Below are positions 8,851 through 16,402 of a stretch of 26,043 nt of DNA, piece after piece. The DNA is from an uncultured Clostridia bacterium (lineage in GTDB: Bacteria > Bacillota > Clostridia > TANB77 > CAG-508), in the NCBI GenBank assembly GCA_947626705.1, contig CANQTJ010000004.1:1-26043 (forward strand). The letters run 5' to 3'. The position numbers and the translations under genes were made by a program. Within the stretch, counting starts at the first letter, position 1, and the number at the start of each line of letters is the position of its first letter. The notes under the pieces are model-generated. The model saw only the letters and a program-made list of their open reading frames with translations. It made no database searches and had not been told where the DNA came from.

Positions 8851-10434
8851 TTATTCTATTCCTAAATATTCATTATAAGTAACTTCTCTATCAACAATTT
8901 TCCCATTATCTTTAATATCAATTATCCTATTTGCAACTGTTTGTGTTAATTGATGGTCATGTGATGTAAATAATATATTTCCTTTAAAATTTTCCATACC
9001 ATTATTTACTGATGTTATACTTTCCATATCTAAATGATTTGTTGGCTCGTCGAATATTAAAAAATTTGCACCAGAAAGCATCATCATTGAAAGTACACAT
9101 CTTACTTTTTCTCCTCCTGATAGTACACTAACTTGCTTTAATGCTTCATCTCCAGAAAATAACATTCTTCCTAAGAACCCTCTTACATAAGTTTCATCTG
9201 GATCTTTAGAATATTTCCTTAACCATTCTGTTATATTTTCATTAGTATTAAATAAATAATTATTATCTTTAGGGAAATATGAACTTGTTATTGTTGTACC
9301 CCATACTAATTCTCCAGAATCTGGTTCTATCTCTCCTGATATTATTTGAAATAATACTGTTTTAGCAATTTCATTATCTGCTAAAAATGCTATTTTATCA
9401 TCTTGTTTTACTGTAAATGATACATTATCAAGCACTTTTATTCCTTCATAAGTTTTTGATATATTTTTAACTTGTAAAATTTCTTTTCCTGGTTCTCTAT
9501 CTGGCTTAAAATCTATATATGGATATTTTCTATTAGATGGTTTTATTTCATCTAATTCTATTTTTTCTAAAGTTTTCTTTCTTGATGTAGCTTGTTTTGA
9601 TTTTGATGCATTAGCACTAAATCTTGCAATAAAATCTTGTAACTCTTTAATCTTTTCTTCTTTTTTCTTATTTTGTTCTCTCATTTGCTTTAATGCTAAT
9701 TGACTTGATTCATACCAGAAATCATAATTTCCAGGATATACTTTTATTTTTCCAAAATCTACGTCTGCTATATGTGTACATACTTTATTTAAAAAATATC
9801 TATCATGAGAAACAACTATTACTGTGTTTTCAAAATTTATTAAAAATTCTTGTAACCAATTTATACTTTTTAAGTCTAAATCATTAGTAGGCTCGTCAAG
9901 TAATAATACATCTGGATTTCCAAATAAACTTTGTGCTAGTAATACTTTTACTTTTTCTCTTGCTTCTATTTCCTTCATATATTTATAATGACTTTCAGGA
10001 GAAATGCCTAAATCATTTAAAATCATTGCTGCATCTGACTCTGCATTCCAACCATCTAATTCTGCAAATTTTTCTTCAAGTTTTGCAGCCTTCATTCCAT
10101 CTTCTTCTGAAAAATCTGGTTTAGAATATATAGCTTCTTTTTCTTTCATTATGTCATATAATTCTTTATTTCCCATTATTACAGTATCAATTACTGTATA
10201 ATCTTCGTAAGCAAAGTGGTCTTGTTTTAAAATTGACAATCTTTCGTTTTTATCTAATGTTACATCTCCTTTGCTTGGCTCTATTTCTCCTGATAATACT
10301 TTCAAAAATGTTGATTTACCTGCACCATTTGCTCCTATTATTCCATAGCAATTTCCTTTTCCAAATTTTATATTTACATCTTCAAATAGTACTCTCTTTC
10401 CAAACCTTACGGTTACGCCATTTGCACTTAACAT
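8851..10434 (-). CDS. ABC-F family ATPase (YkpA/YbiT-like)
   Basis: A 527-residue soluble protein with two ATP-binding domains and no membrane segments, as in ribosome-acting ABC-F proteins. Domain 1 has Walker A GANGAGKST (34-42) and Walker B LLLDEPTNDLD. A charged linker holds REQNKKKEEKIKELQDFIARFSANASKSKQA. Domain 2 has LSGGEK and FLIFDEPTNHLD. Two motifs are degenerate: the signature of domain 1 reads EIEAREK instead of LSGGEK, and Walker A of domain 2 reads ADNEIAKT instead of GxxGxGKS/T. From memory these variants recur in a clostridial branch of the family. An AGGAGG site lies 7 nt before the ATG. Resistance is possible for ABC-F proteins, but a housekeeping translation role is more likely here. 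Confidence 0.9.
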   Translation of the reverse strand: MLSANGVTVRFGKRVLFEDVNIKFGKGNCYGIIGANGAGKSTFLKVLSGEIEPSKGDVTLDKNERLSILKQDHFAYEDYTVIDTVIMGNKELYDIMKEKEAIYSKPDFSEEDGMKAAKLEEKFAELDGWNAESDAAMILNDLGISPESHYKYMKEIEAREKVKVLLAQSLFGNPDVLLLDEPTNDLDLKSINWLQEFLINFENTVIVVSHDRYFLNKVCTHIADVDFGKIKVYPGNYDFWYESSQLALKQMREQNKKKEEKIKELQDFIARFSANASKSKQATSRKKTLEKIELDEIKPSNRKYPYIDFKPDREPGKEILQVKNISKTYEGIKVLDNVSFTVKQDDKIAFLADNEIAKTVLFQIISGEIEPDSGELVWGTTITSSYFPKDNNYLFNTNENITEWLRKYSKDPDETYVRGFLGRMLFSGDEALKQVSVLSGGEKVRCVLSMMMLSGANFLIFDEPTNHLDMESITSVNNGMENFKGNILFTSHDHQLTQTVANRIIDIKDNGKIVDREVTYNEYLGIE

Positions 10435-10609
10435 TTTATTCCTCCTAATTTTTATTTTTCTATATATTAGTTAAAATACTAAGCAGAGTTAAATCTTATA
10501 ATGATTTTATTACTTAGTAAATATTATCTCTTTTTAATCTTTGTTATTATAACTTATTTTTCTATATGTTTCAAGTAGTAAAAAATAAAAAATTATTAAA
10601 ATTGAAACT

Positions 10610-10634
10610 CCCCGCATGAATAATTCATGCGGGG
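10610..10634 (-). terminator. Intrinsic terminator of the coiled-coil protein gene
   Basis: A perfect 11-bp GC-rich stem, CCCCGCATGAA (10610-10620) with its complement (10624-10634), has a 3-nt loop. It lies 8 bp beyond the stop of the gene ending at 10643. T-rich DNA follows on the minus strand but without an immediate long T run. Confidence 0.75.
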
Positions 10635-10642
10635 TAAACAAG

Positions 10643-11119
10643 TTATTGTGGTTTATAATACTCTTTATAGTCGTTTTCAGTTATTAAATAAGGTGATTCG
10701 GTGCAATAGCATATTTTACCGTCATCTTTCCTTAAGCAGTAGATTGAAAGCCCATTTTCAGCTGATGTATCAACATAAGATGACATAAATCTTACGTTGT
10801 CAATTTTAATCGTGCATGTAGCATCTGAATAAAATTGAACTTCATTATATGCCTCTTTATAATAATTCCCATCAGATGGAAATTTTAATTGCATATAAGT
10901 TTCATCTTCTACAGTTTTGACTTGTTGCTCGAGCTCAGCAATTTTGTTTTCTTTTTCTTTAATTTGTTCTTTTAAGCTCTGTATTTCTTCATACTGTTCT
11001 TCCATAGTGCTTCTGGTATTCTCTACCAGCCGTCCTTTTTCGTCCCATTCTCCTTTCAAAAGGGCAATTATTCCTATAACTACCATTACAACACCTACTA
11101 CCTTTACAACTTTTTTCAT
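10643..11119 (-). CDS. Membrane-anchored coiled-coil protein of unknown function
   Basis: No family is recognised for this 158-residue protein. Residues 1-22 (MKKVVKVVGVVMVVIGIIAL) form a hydrophobic anchor or uncleaved signal. Residues 38-72 form a coiled coil rich in Glu, Gln and Lys (EEQYEEIQSLKEQIKEKENK). The C-terminal 80 residues are probably a small folded outside domain rich in aromatic residues, with Cys pairs (DATCT, IYCLRK, ICYCTE). An AGGAGG site lies close to the ATG. It has its own promoter (TTGAAT at 11189-11194, TATAAT at 11166-11171) and terminator, so it is a single-gene unit. Its DNA is less AT-biased than the neighbours, which may mean recent transfer. Confidence 0.75.
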   Translation of the reverse strand: MKKVVKVVGVVMVVIGIIALLKGEWDEKGRLVENTRSTMEEQYEEIQSLKEQIKEKENKIAELEQQVKTVEDETYMQLKFPSDGNYYKEAYNEVQFYSDATCTIKIDNVRFMSSYVDTSAENGLSIYCLRKDDGKICYCTESPYLITENDYKEYYKPQ

Positions 11120-11165
11120 GTTTTTTCCTCCTGTTTTACTTGTTTATTTATAGTTACATATTTAA

Positions 11166-11194
11166 ATTATAGCATATTTCTTCATAAAATTCAA
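11166..11194 (-). promoter_or_regulatory. Promoter of the coiled-coil protein gene
   Basis: TTGAAT (11189-11194), a 17-nt spacer and TATAAT (11166-11171) lie about 50 bp upstream of the ATG. Confidence 0.7.
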
Positions 11195-11270
11195 TTTTTT
11201 GCCTAAAATATTTTTACATAATTTGTTTTAAATAAGCATATTATGTTATCATTAAAATAATATCTATTAT

Positions 11271-11301
11271 AAAAGACAATCTGTATTTTAGATTGCCTTT
11301 T
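11271..11301 (-). terminator. Terminator of the DUF378 gene
   Basis: A 10-bp stem (11273-11282 with 11290-11299, one G-U pair on the minus-strand RNA) with a 7-nt loop is followed on the minus strand by a T run. It lies just after the stop at 11323. Confidence 0.75.
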
Positions 11302-11322
11302 AAGATGTTTATCATATAAAAA

Positions 11323-11511
11323 TTAATCATCAAATAGTAGTTTTATTCCCCATAGTCCTGAAATTCCAACTAATGCGTATATAATTCTTGATAAAACACT
11401 CATTGTACCAAAAATTGCATCTACTAAGTTAAAATTAAAAATTCCTATAAGTCCCCAATTTATAGCACCTATTATTATTAATACTAATGCTATCTTGTCT
11501 ATTATTTTCAT
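11323..11511 (-). CDS. DUF378 family small membrane protein
   Basis: A 62-residue protein with two membrane helices, IALVLIIIGAINWGLIGIF and SRIIYALVGISGLWGIKLL. The INWGL and GISGLWG motifs are those of the DUF378/YuzA family, whose function is unknown. The start at 11511 is chosen because GGAGG lies 8 nt upstream. An ATG five codons earlier (11526) would place that ribosome site inside the gene. It is transcribed alone, with a terminator directly downstream. Confidence 0.88.
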   Translation of the reverse strand: MKIIDKIALVLIIIGAINWGLIGIFNFNLVDAIFGTMSVLSRIIYALVGISGLWGIKLLFDD

Positions 11512-11710
11512 TTTAATATCCTCCATCTTCTCTTAGTTTTTCGTTAGTATTATATGCATAATTTTTTTATTTATACATTATATTGAAAATTTTTTTATTT
11601 TATTATATAAATTATATGTAATTTAAAAAATTTAAAAAATATTTTTTTAAATTAAATTTTACATTAATTTTTAAATGTTTACATAACTTATTTAAAGGAA
11701 GGAGTGTTTG

Positions 11711-12997
11711 ATGATTTTATATCATCATAAGAATAAAATGAGGAGAAATCAAAGAAAAAGAATATATAAAACAACTAATGAAAATATATATAAATTTATT
11801 ATAGCATTATTATCAGTATTTGTTTTAATACTTTTATTTATTATATTAAGTTCTTCAAAATTAAAAAATAATTTAAAAATTTCAAATCAAAATAAAAATT
11901 TAGAAGATACACAAGCAAATGCTAATATTGAGGTTAATGAAGAAAATGAACCTATTAATTTTACTATTACTGCTATAGGTGATACTTTATGTCATAATAC
12001 ACAATATTGGGATGCTTATAATAGCAAAACAAGAGAATATGATTTTTCTTATGTCTATGAAGATATTAAAAACTATACTGAAGCATCTGATATAACAATT
12101 GGAAGTTTAGAAACTACATTTGCAGGAGAAGAAAAAGGATATAGTAATTATCCTACATTTAACTCTCCTGATAACCTTGCATTATCTCTTAAAAATATTG
12201 GTGTTGATATTATATCTTTAGCAGGTAATCATGCTTTAGATTATGGTTATAATGGTCTTTGTAGAACAATTAATGTTTTAGATGATGTTGGAATTTCTCA
12301 CTTAGGTACATATAAGACTTCTAAAGAACAAGAAGAATTATTAATTAAAGAGGTAAATGGAGTTAAAATTGCTTTTATAAATTATACTTATGGAACTAAT
12401 GGAATTCCAGTTCCATCTGGCAAAGAATATTGTATTAATTTAATTGATAAGACATTAATAAAAAAACAAATTAAACAAGCTCAAAGTCAAGAGGTCGATT
12501 TAATCATCGCTTGTATGCATTGGGGAACTGAATATAAAACTACTGCCGATTCAGAACAAAAAAAGCTTGCAGATTTTCTTTTTGAAAATGGTGTAGATAT
12601 AATTATTGGAAATCATCCTCACGTTTTAGAACCTATGGAAAAAAGAACTATAAAATTAGAAGATGGAACTGAAAAAGATGTTTTTGTTATTTATGCTTTA
12701 GGAAACTTTACAGCAGACCAAAAAGATGAAATAACAAGAGATTCTGTAATATTAAATTTAGATATTACTAAAAATTCAACAGGAAAAATATCTTTTAATA
12801 AAATAAATTATATTCCTATATATATGTATAAAAATACAACTGCTAATACTCATAAATTCAAAATTTTAGATATACAAAAATCTATTTCAGACTATGAATC
12901 TGGAAATACTTCTATTGTTAATTCATCATTGTATGATAATCTAAAAACTCAATTGGAAAAAATTAAAAGTATTTTAGGAGAGGAATATATTAAATAA
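11711..12997 (+). CDS. CapA-family (PGA_cap) metallophosphatase-like protein, membrane-anchored
   Basis: A 428-residue protein with a very basic N terminus, one membrane helix (about residues 28-50) and an outside catalytic domain. Family motifs occur in order: AIGDTLCH, GSLETTF, SLAGNHALDYG, CMHWGTEY, GNHPHVLEP and IYALGNF. These metal-binding Asp, His and Asn motifs belong to the CapA/PgsA family, first linked to poly-gamma-glutamate capsule but widely present in Firmicutes without capsule genes. No capB, capC or pgs partner is nearby, so a capsule role should not be assumed. The start is the ATG at 11711, with AAGGAAGGAG upstream; a TTG codon lies just before it. Two hairpins follow the stop. 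Confidence 0.87.
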   Translation: MILYHHKNKMRRNQRKRIYKTTNENIYKFIIALLSVFVLILLFIILSSSKLKNNLKISNQNKNLEDTQANANIEVNEENEPINFTITAIGDTLCHNTQYWDAYNSKTREYDFSYVYEDIKNYTEASDITIGSLETTFAGEEKGYSNYPTFNSPDNLALSLKNIGVDIISLAGNHALDYGYNGLCRTINVLDDVGISHLGTYKTSKEQEELLIKEVNGVKIAFINYTYGTNGIPVPSGKEYCINLIDKTLIKKQIKQAQSQEVDLIIACMHWGTEYKTTADSEQKKLADFLFENGVDIIIGNHPHVLEPMEKRTIKLEDGTEKDVFVIYALGNFTADQKDEITRDSVILNLDITKNSTGKISFNKINYIPIYMYKNTTANTHKFKILDIQKSISDYESGNTSIVNSSLYDNLKTQLEKIKSILGEEYIK

Positions 12998-13091
12998 ATT
13001 ATCATATATAATAATTTAAAAACTAAGTTTTGAATAATTAACTTGTAATGCATATATTATCTATATCTCATTAAATTTGTAAAGCTTAAAA

Positions 13092-13130
13092 ATCTACATT
13101 AATTTTATATTAAAAATGCAATTAATGTAG
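13092..13130. terminator. Hairpin downstream of the CapA-like gene
   Basis: A 12-bp stem (13092-13103 with 13119-13130) with a 15-nt loop lies in the 256-bp space between the CapA-like stop and the CorA stop. It is AT-rich and has only a weak T tract, so its role as terminator is less sure than the next hairpin. Confidence 0.45.
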
Positions 13131-13137
13131 AACTTAA

Positions 13138-13178
13138 AAAACTGTATGAAGAAAGAATTTCTTTATACAGTTTTAGAT
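13138..13178. terminator. Terminator between convergent CapA-like and CorA genes
   Basis: A 17-bp stem (13138-13154 with 13158-13174, one mismatch or G-U) has a 3-nt loop. It starts with A residues and ends with TTTT, so it can stop transcripts from both sides. Confidence 0.75.
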
Positions 13179-13253
13179 TATGTAAAGTTTATTATAATTT
13201 ATGTAAACTTTTTAATTTTAATATTTTTAATATCGTTACATCAGAAATACTAT

Positions 13254-14204
13254 TTAAGTAAGCATATCTTTTCTTTTTAACCACCAAGTTACAAGTAATG
13301 TCAAAATTACTGATACTCCTATAATTATTGCAAACCCATATTTACTAACTTGAAAAGGTAAATTTACATTCATTCCCCAAAAACTAGATATCATAGTTGG
13401 TATTGCTAATACAATTGTAATTGAAGTTAAAAATTTCATAACACCATTTAAATTATTTGAAATAATTGAAGCATACGCATCCATTGTACCGTTTAAAATA
13501 TCACTGTATATCTTTGACATTTCTATTGCCTGTCTATTTTCTGTAATGGCATCTTCTAATATATCCTCATCTTCATCATATAACTTTATTATCTTGCCTC
13601 TCATTGTTTTTTCCATTACAAGTTCATTAGATTTTAAAGATGTTGTAAAATATACCAAACTTTTCTCTAAACTTAATAATTTTAACAATTCTTTATTTTT
13701 CATTGACTTTTTCAATATATATTCTGCAATTTCCGTTTCTTTGTTTATTTGCTTTAAATATGATAGATAGTATGAAGAATTTAAATATAATATTTGAAAT
13801 ATTAATTTTGATTTTTTATATGTTTGAAAATTCTTAATTTTTCTTTTTTCAAAGTCTTCTATTACTTTATTTTTTCTTAATGATACTGTTATAAAAAAGT
13901 CATCTCTTACTACTATCATTCCTAGTGGCATTGTTGTATATACTTCATTTTCTTCATTCTTTTCAATAATTGGAACATCTACAACAAATAAAATTGTATT
14001 ATCGTCTTCTTCTTCATCAATTCTTGCTTTTTCTTCAAAATCTAGTGCATCTCTAATAAAGTCTTCTTGTATATTTATATTTTCACATACTTTTTTTATT
14101 TCAATTTCCGATGGGTTTATTAGACTTATCCAACTCCCCTTTTTAAATTCTTTTATTTCTTCTAATTTGTTTGTTTCTATATCTGTATTGTATATTTTTA
14201 ACAT
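13254..14204 (-). CDS. corA: CorA-family divalent metal ion transporter
   Basis: A 316-residue CorA family protein that lets Mg2+ (or another divalent ion) through the membrane as a pentamer. A large cytoplasmic N-terminal domain is followed by a long helix region and two C-terminal membrane helices. The first ends in the signature GMN (SFWGMNVNLPF), and the second is followed by the basic WWLKRK tail. The start is taken as the ATG at 14204 with GAGGTG upstream. The GTG three codons earlier lies inside that ribosome site. A promoter with TTGACA (14262-14267) and TAAAAT (14239-14244), 17 nt apart, precedes it. Confidence 0.93.
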   Translation of the reverse strand: MLKIYNTDIETNKLEEIKEFKKGSWISLINPSEIEIKKVCENINIQEDFIRDALDFEEKARIDEEEDDNTILFVVDVPIIEKNEENEVYTTMPLGMIVVRDDFFITVSLRKNKVIEDFEKRKIKNFQTYKKSKLIFQILYLNSSYYLSYLKQINKETEIAEYILKKSMKNKELLKLLSLEKSLVYFTTSLKSNELVMEKTMRGKIIKLYDEDEDILEDAITENRQAIEMSKIYSDILNGTMDAYASIISNNLNGVMKFLTSITIVLAIPTMISSFWGMNVNLPFQVSKYGFAIIIGVSVILTLLVTWWLKRKDMLT

Positions 14205-14238
14205 AAAACCCACCTCTTTCTTTTTACATCTATAATAT

Positions 14239-14267
14239 ATTTTAACTTTTTCTTTCTATATTGTCAA
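14239..14267 (-). promoter_or_regulatory. Promoter of corA
   Basis: TTGACA (14262-14267), a 17-nt spacer and TAAAAT (14239-14244), about 35 bp upstream of the ATG. Confidence 0.65.
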
Positions 14268-14311
14268 TGTATTTTCTTTAAAACTTTACATAATTTTGTC
14301 AAAATTTTAGC

Positions 14312-14340
14312 TTGACATTTTTAATTTTTAGTACTATAAT
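14312..14340 (+). promoter_or_regulatory. Consensus promoter reading into the tRNA-Lys locus
   Basis: TTGACA (14312-14317), a 17-nt spacer and TATAAT (14335-14340) form a perfect sigma-A promoter. It points at the truncated tRNA-Lys at 14393 and, beyond it, the intact tRNA-Lys at 14574. No comparable promoter is seen between the two tRNAs. Confidence 0.85.
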
Positions 14341-14392
14341 AGCTTTGTTATATTTATTGTGATTTAATATATAATTTGCAATAATTAAATAT

Positions 14393-14430
14393 GCGTTATT
14401 AGCTCAGTTGGTAGAGTAGCGGACTCTTAA
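14393..14430 (+). tRNA. Truncated tRNA-Lys (5' half only, split at the anticodon loop)
   Basis: Acceptor strand GCGTTAT, TA, the D arm GCTC-AGTTGGTA-GAGT and the anticodon strand GCGGA with loop CTCTTAA (anticodon CTT) are present. The expected complementary strand TCCGC is missing: the sequence turns to CCAACTTG right after the loop. No variable arm, T arm or 3' acceptor follows. The break falls exactly where tyrosine integrases often cut tRNA genes. I read this as the host half of a split gene at the element junction. Confidence 0.8.
14422..14430. other. Probable left attachment-site core (attL)
   Basis: GACTCTTAA is the anticodon-loop sequence shared by the truncated tRNA (14422-14430) and the intact tRNA-Lys (14603-14611). 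Sequence similarity to a tRNA stops immediately after it on the right. It is the likely strand-exchange region for the adjacent tyrosine integrase. Confidence 0.6.
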
Positions 14431-14516
14431 CCAACTTGTTTGAAAAAGTTATAGACTTGTAAAGTATTGATATATCTAGGGGGAGAGGAAAAACCATAAA
14501 ATAACAATTAATAATT

Positions 14517-14551
14517 TTTCCCCAACTTTCCCCAACTTTATTGGGGAAAAG
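14517..14551. repeat. Probable integrase arm-type sites, left cluster
   Basis: TTTCCCCAACTTT occurs twice as overlapping direct repeats with a 10-bp period (14517-14529 and 14527-14539). An inverted half copy TTGGGGAAAAG follows at 14541-14551. A 10-bp period places both on the same DNA face. A third exact copy lies inverted at 14684-14696, on the other side of the intact tRNA. Confidence 0.6.
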
Positions 14552-14573
14552 ATAAATAATTAAATATGTATAT

Positions 14574-14649
14574 GGGTGACTAGCTCAGTTGGTAGAGCAG
14601 CTGACTCTTAATCAGAAGGTCGAGGGTTCGACCCCCTCGTTGCCCACCA
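14574..14649 (+). tRNA. tRNA-Lys (anticodon CTT), intact
   Basis: A complete 76-nt cloverleaf: acceptor GGGTGAC with GTTGCCC (two G-U pairs), D arm GCTC/GAGC, anticodon arm around CTCTTAA with CTT at positions 34-36, T arm GAGGG-TTCGACC-CCCTC, discriminator A and encoded CCA. Its acceptor stem differs from that of the truncated copy, so it is not a simple duplicate. The 13 bases ATAATTAAATATG precede both tRNAs (14381-14393 and 14556-14568). Confidence 0.97.
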
Positions 14650-14683
14650 TTTCAACGATTTTCCCTCTTTCGCTCTTCAAATA

Positions 14684-14696
14684 AAAGTTGGGGAAA
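14684..14696. repeat. Probable integrase arm-type site, right copy
   Basis: AAAGTTGGGGAAA is the exact reverse complement of the two copies left of the intact tRNA-Lys. It lies between the tRNA and the integrase terminator. Confidence 0.6.
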
Positions 14697-14706
14697 TCAT
14701 TGGCAG

Positions 14707-14740
14707 AAAAAAAGCTTATATAATGATTTATATAAGTCTT
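14707..14740. terminator. Bidirectional terminator of integrase gene and tRNA-Lys
   Basis: A 10-bp stem (14714-14723 with 14728-14737) with a 4-nt loop has an A run on its left and a T run on its right. It lies just after the integrase stop and about 60 bp after the tRNA. Confidence 0.75.
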
Positions 14741-14747
14741 TTTTAAT

Positions 14748-16295
14748 TTAACTAACTTTTCTTTCATAGAATACATCTTTAAATACTTCTTCCATTTCTC
14801 TTTGTTTAACCTTTTTAGTAACCCTTATGTAATATTTATGTGTGGTTTCAAATGATGAGTGTCCCATAATTTTCATCAATGTTAATTCTTTCATACCATT
14901 CTCAAAACAAAATGTTGCAAAAGAATGCCTCAAGATATATGGCGATACTCTAGTTACTTTATATTTGTCACATAGTTTTGGTAATGCACTAGATAAAGTA
15001 TCTGATACATAAGGATGATAAGTTCTACCCAAAAACATATATTCTTTTTCAGTCCATTCTCTACCTTTTCTTTTTAGTTTGATAGACTGATTAAATTTTC
15101 TTTTCTGATTTTCCTTGTGTTGTAATAGTCTTTTTGCAAATCTGCTATCTAAAGGAATAGAACGATAACTTTCTTGGGTCTTTAATCTGTCATCTCTTCT
15201 TTCATGTCCTATTTTATTTCCTTCTGTATCATATAGTATAAAGTCTTTATATGCATTGTTTATAACTAGTTCATACTTTTTTTCATCATCTCGGTATTGA
15301 AATTGTAATGCTGTCCATTTAAGTCCACAAGCCTCTTCTGGTCTAATTCCTGTAAGTAACATAGTTTCAAAAAGTAATGACATATCTGTATTTTCTCTTT
15401 TAAATACATCCAAATATTCATCTTGATTTTCAGGTTCAATACAAATTATTTCATCTTCTTCATTTTTAGGTGGCTTTACAGGTTTATCTACATTTTCCAT
15501 AGGATTTACATTTAATATTTTTTCATTTTTCAAGTATTTAAAGAATAAATTTAAAACAATATAAGAATTTCTCTTTCCCTGATAACCATGTATGCTTTTT
15601 AATAATGATTTTATTATTTCTTCATTTACTTGATTTATATAAAGAAATTTATTATCTTTAAGAAATGGCAGTATTACTGTATTTAATATTTTTATATAAC
15701 CATCAACTGTTTTTTGACATAAAGGGCTAGGGTTATCATCTGTTTCCTTACAAAGTTGTAATTCATATTTCTTCCAATTAACTGCAACATCATCAATTTT
15801 ATATAAATCTACATTTTTATTTGTATTTTTTCCTAATCCTTGTATTTCACTTGAATAGTTATTACAAGGAATTTGTGGTATAATTGTAGGAATTATATTG
15901 CTTTGAGATGAAGGAAAAGGAACAATATTATTATTTATAGCAATTACATTATCAAATTTAGAGTTAAAACTATTGATTTTATTTACTATCAATAATGTTT
16001 TTTCTGTTACTTCTGGCATTTGAATCTGTAAGTTATTTACACTTTTTATAAGTAACTGTGGTAAATTTGTATTTATCTTAAATGTCATAAGTCCATTTTG
16101 TATAATTGAATCAATAAATTGTTCTATTGCTTCTAATAGATGTAATACTGCTAGTTCCTGTTCTTTTCCACCCTTTTGAAACCTATTACTTTTTCCACCT
16201 CCAATCTTTAAACTAATTCTTGCTTCGTAATATCCGTTACTTGTTCTTCTAACAGATACTGTATTTTGTTCTGTCTTTTCTCTAACTCTTTCCAA
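14748..16295 (-). CDS. int: Tyrosine recombinase / site-specific integrase
   Basis: A 515-residue integrase that joins the element to the tRNA-Lys site. Residues 10-65 form an arm-binding-like domain (SVRRTSNGYYEARISLKIGG). Residues 170-270 form the core-binding SAM-like domain and 280-500 the catalytic domain. Catalytic residues are Arg318 (LLTGIRPEEA), Lys372, Arg456 (ILRHSF), His479 (MGHSS) and nucleophile Tyr489 (THKYYIRV). The usual His of the HxxR box is Tyr453 (SPYILRHSF). Residues 110-165 are a loose Asn/Pro/Ser/Ile-rich linker, making the protein longer than the usual 380-400. The start is a TTG at 16295, with GGAGG 8 nt upstream and no nearby ATG. The gene abuts the tRNA-Lys junction, the standard arrangement for its substrate site. 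Confidence 0.95.
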   Translation of the reverse strand: MERVREKTEQNTVSVRRTSNGYYEARISLKIGGGKSNRFQKGGKEQELAVLHLLEAIEQFIDSIIQNGLMTFKINTNLPQLLIKSVNNLQIQMPEVTEKTLLIVNKINSFNSKFDNVIAINNNIVPFPSSQSNIIPTIIPQIPCNNYSSEIQGLGKNTNKNVDLYKIDDVAVNWKKYELQLCKETDDNPSPLCQKTVDGYIKILNTVILPFLKDNKFLYINQVNEEIIKSLLKSIHGYQGKRNSYIVLNLFFKYLKNEKILNVNPMENVDKPVKPPKNEEDEIICIEPENQDEYLDVFKRENTDMSLLFETMLLTGIRPEEACGLKWTALQFQYRDDEKKYELVINNAYKDFILYDTEGNKIGHERRDDRLKTQESYRSIPLDSRFAKRLLQHKENQKRKFNQSIKLKRKGREWTEKEYMFLGRTYHPYVSDTLSSALPKLCDKYKVTRVSPYILRHSFATFCFENGMKELTLMKIMGHSSFETTHKYYIRVTKKVKQREMEEVFKDVFYERKVS

Positions 16296-16303
16296 TTTTA
16301 TTT

Positions 16304-16368
16304 CCTCCTTATCTTTTAAGATAAGTTGGGAAAAGATTTATTAGAAATAAATTCTTCCCTAGCTTATC
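16304..16368 (-). promoter_or_regulatory. Structured int leader with two mutually exclusive hairpins
   Basis: On the minus-strand RNA a GATAAG (16363-16368) can pair with CTTATC (16320-16325) as the base of a long hairpin with further GGGAAGA and TTTATT pairing. The same CTTATC is also part of CTTATCTT, which can pair with AAGATAAG (16308-16315) touching the GGAGG of int (16304-16308). Only one of the two can form at a time. Confidence 0.5.
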
Positions 16369-16402
16369 ATTAAAAGCTTTAATTAACAACTCCAATTAAA
16401 AA

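Noticed and set aside
11711..12997. A poly-gamma-glutamate capsule locus
   Set aside because: Only the CapA-like protein is present, with no ligase or other capsule genes around it.
14204..14213. GTG start for CorA three codons upstream of the ATG
   Set aside because: That GTG is part of the GAGGTG ribosome site of the ATG at 14204.
14574..14649. Idea that the two tRNA-Lys copies are a plain tandem duplication
   Set aside because: The acceptor strands (GCGTTAT and GGGTGAC) differ, and the first copy ends exactly at the anticodon loop, which fits integrase cutting better than random decay. A host tandem pair is still kept as an alternative.
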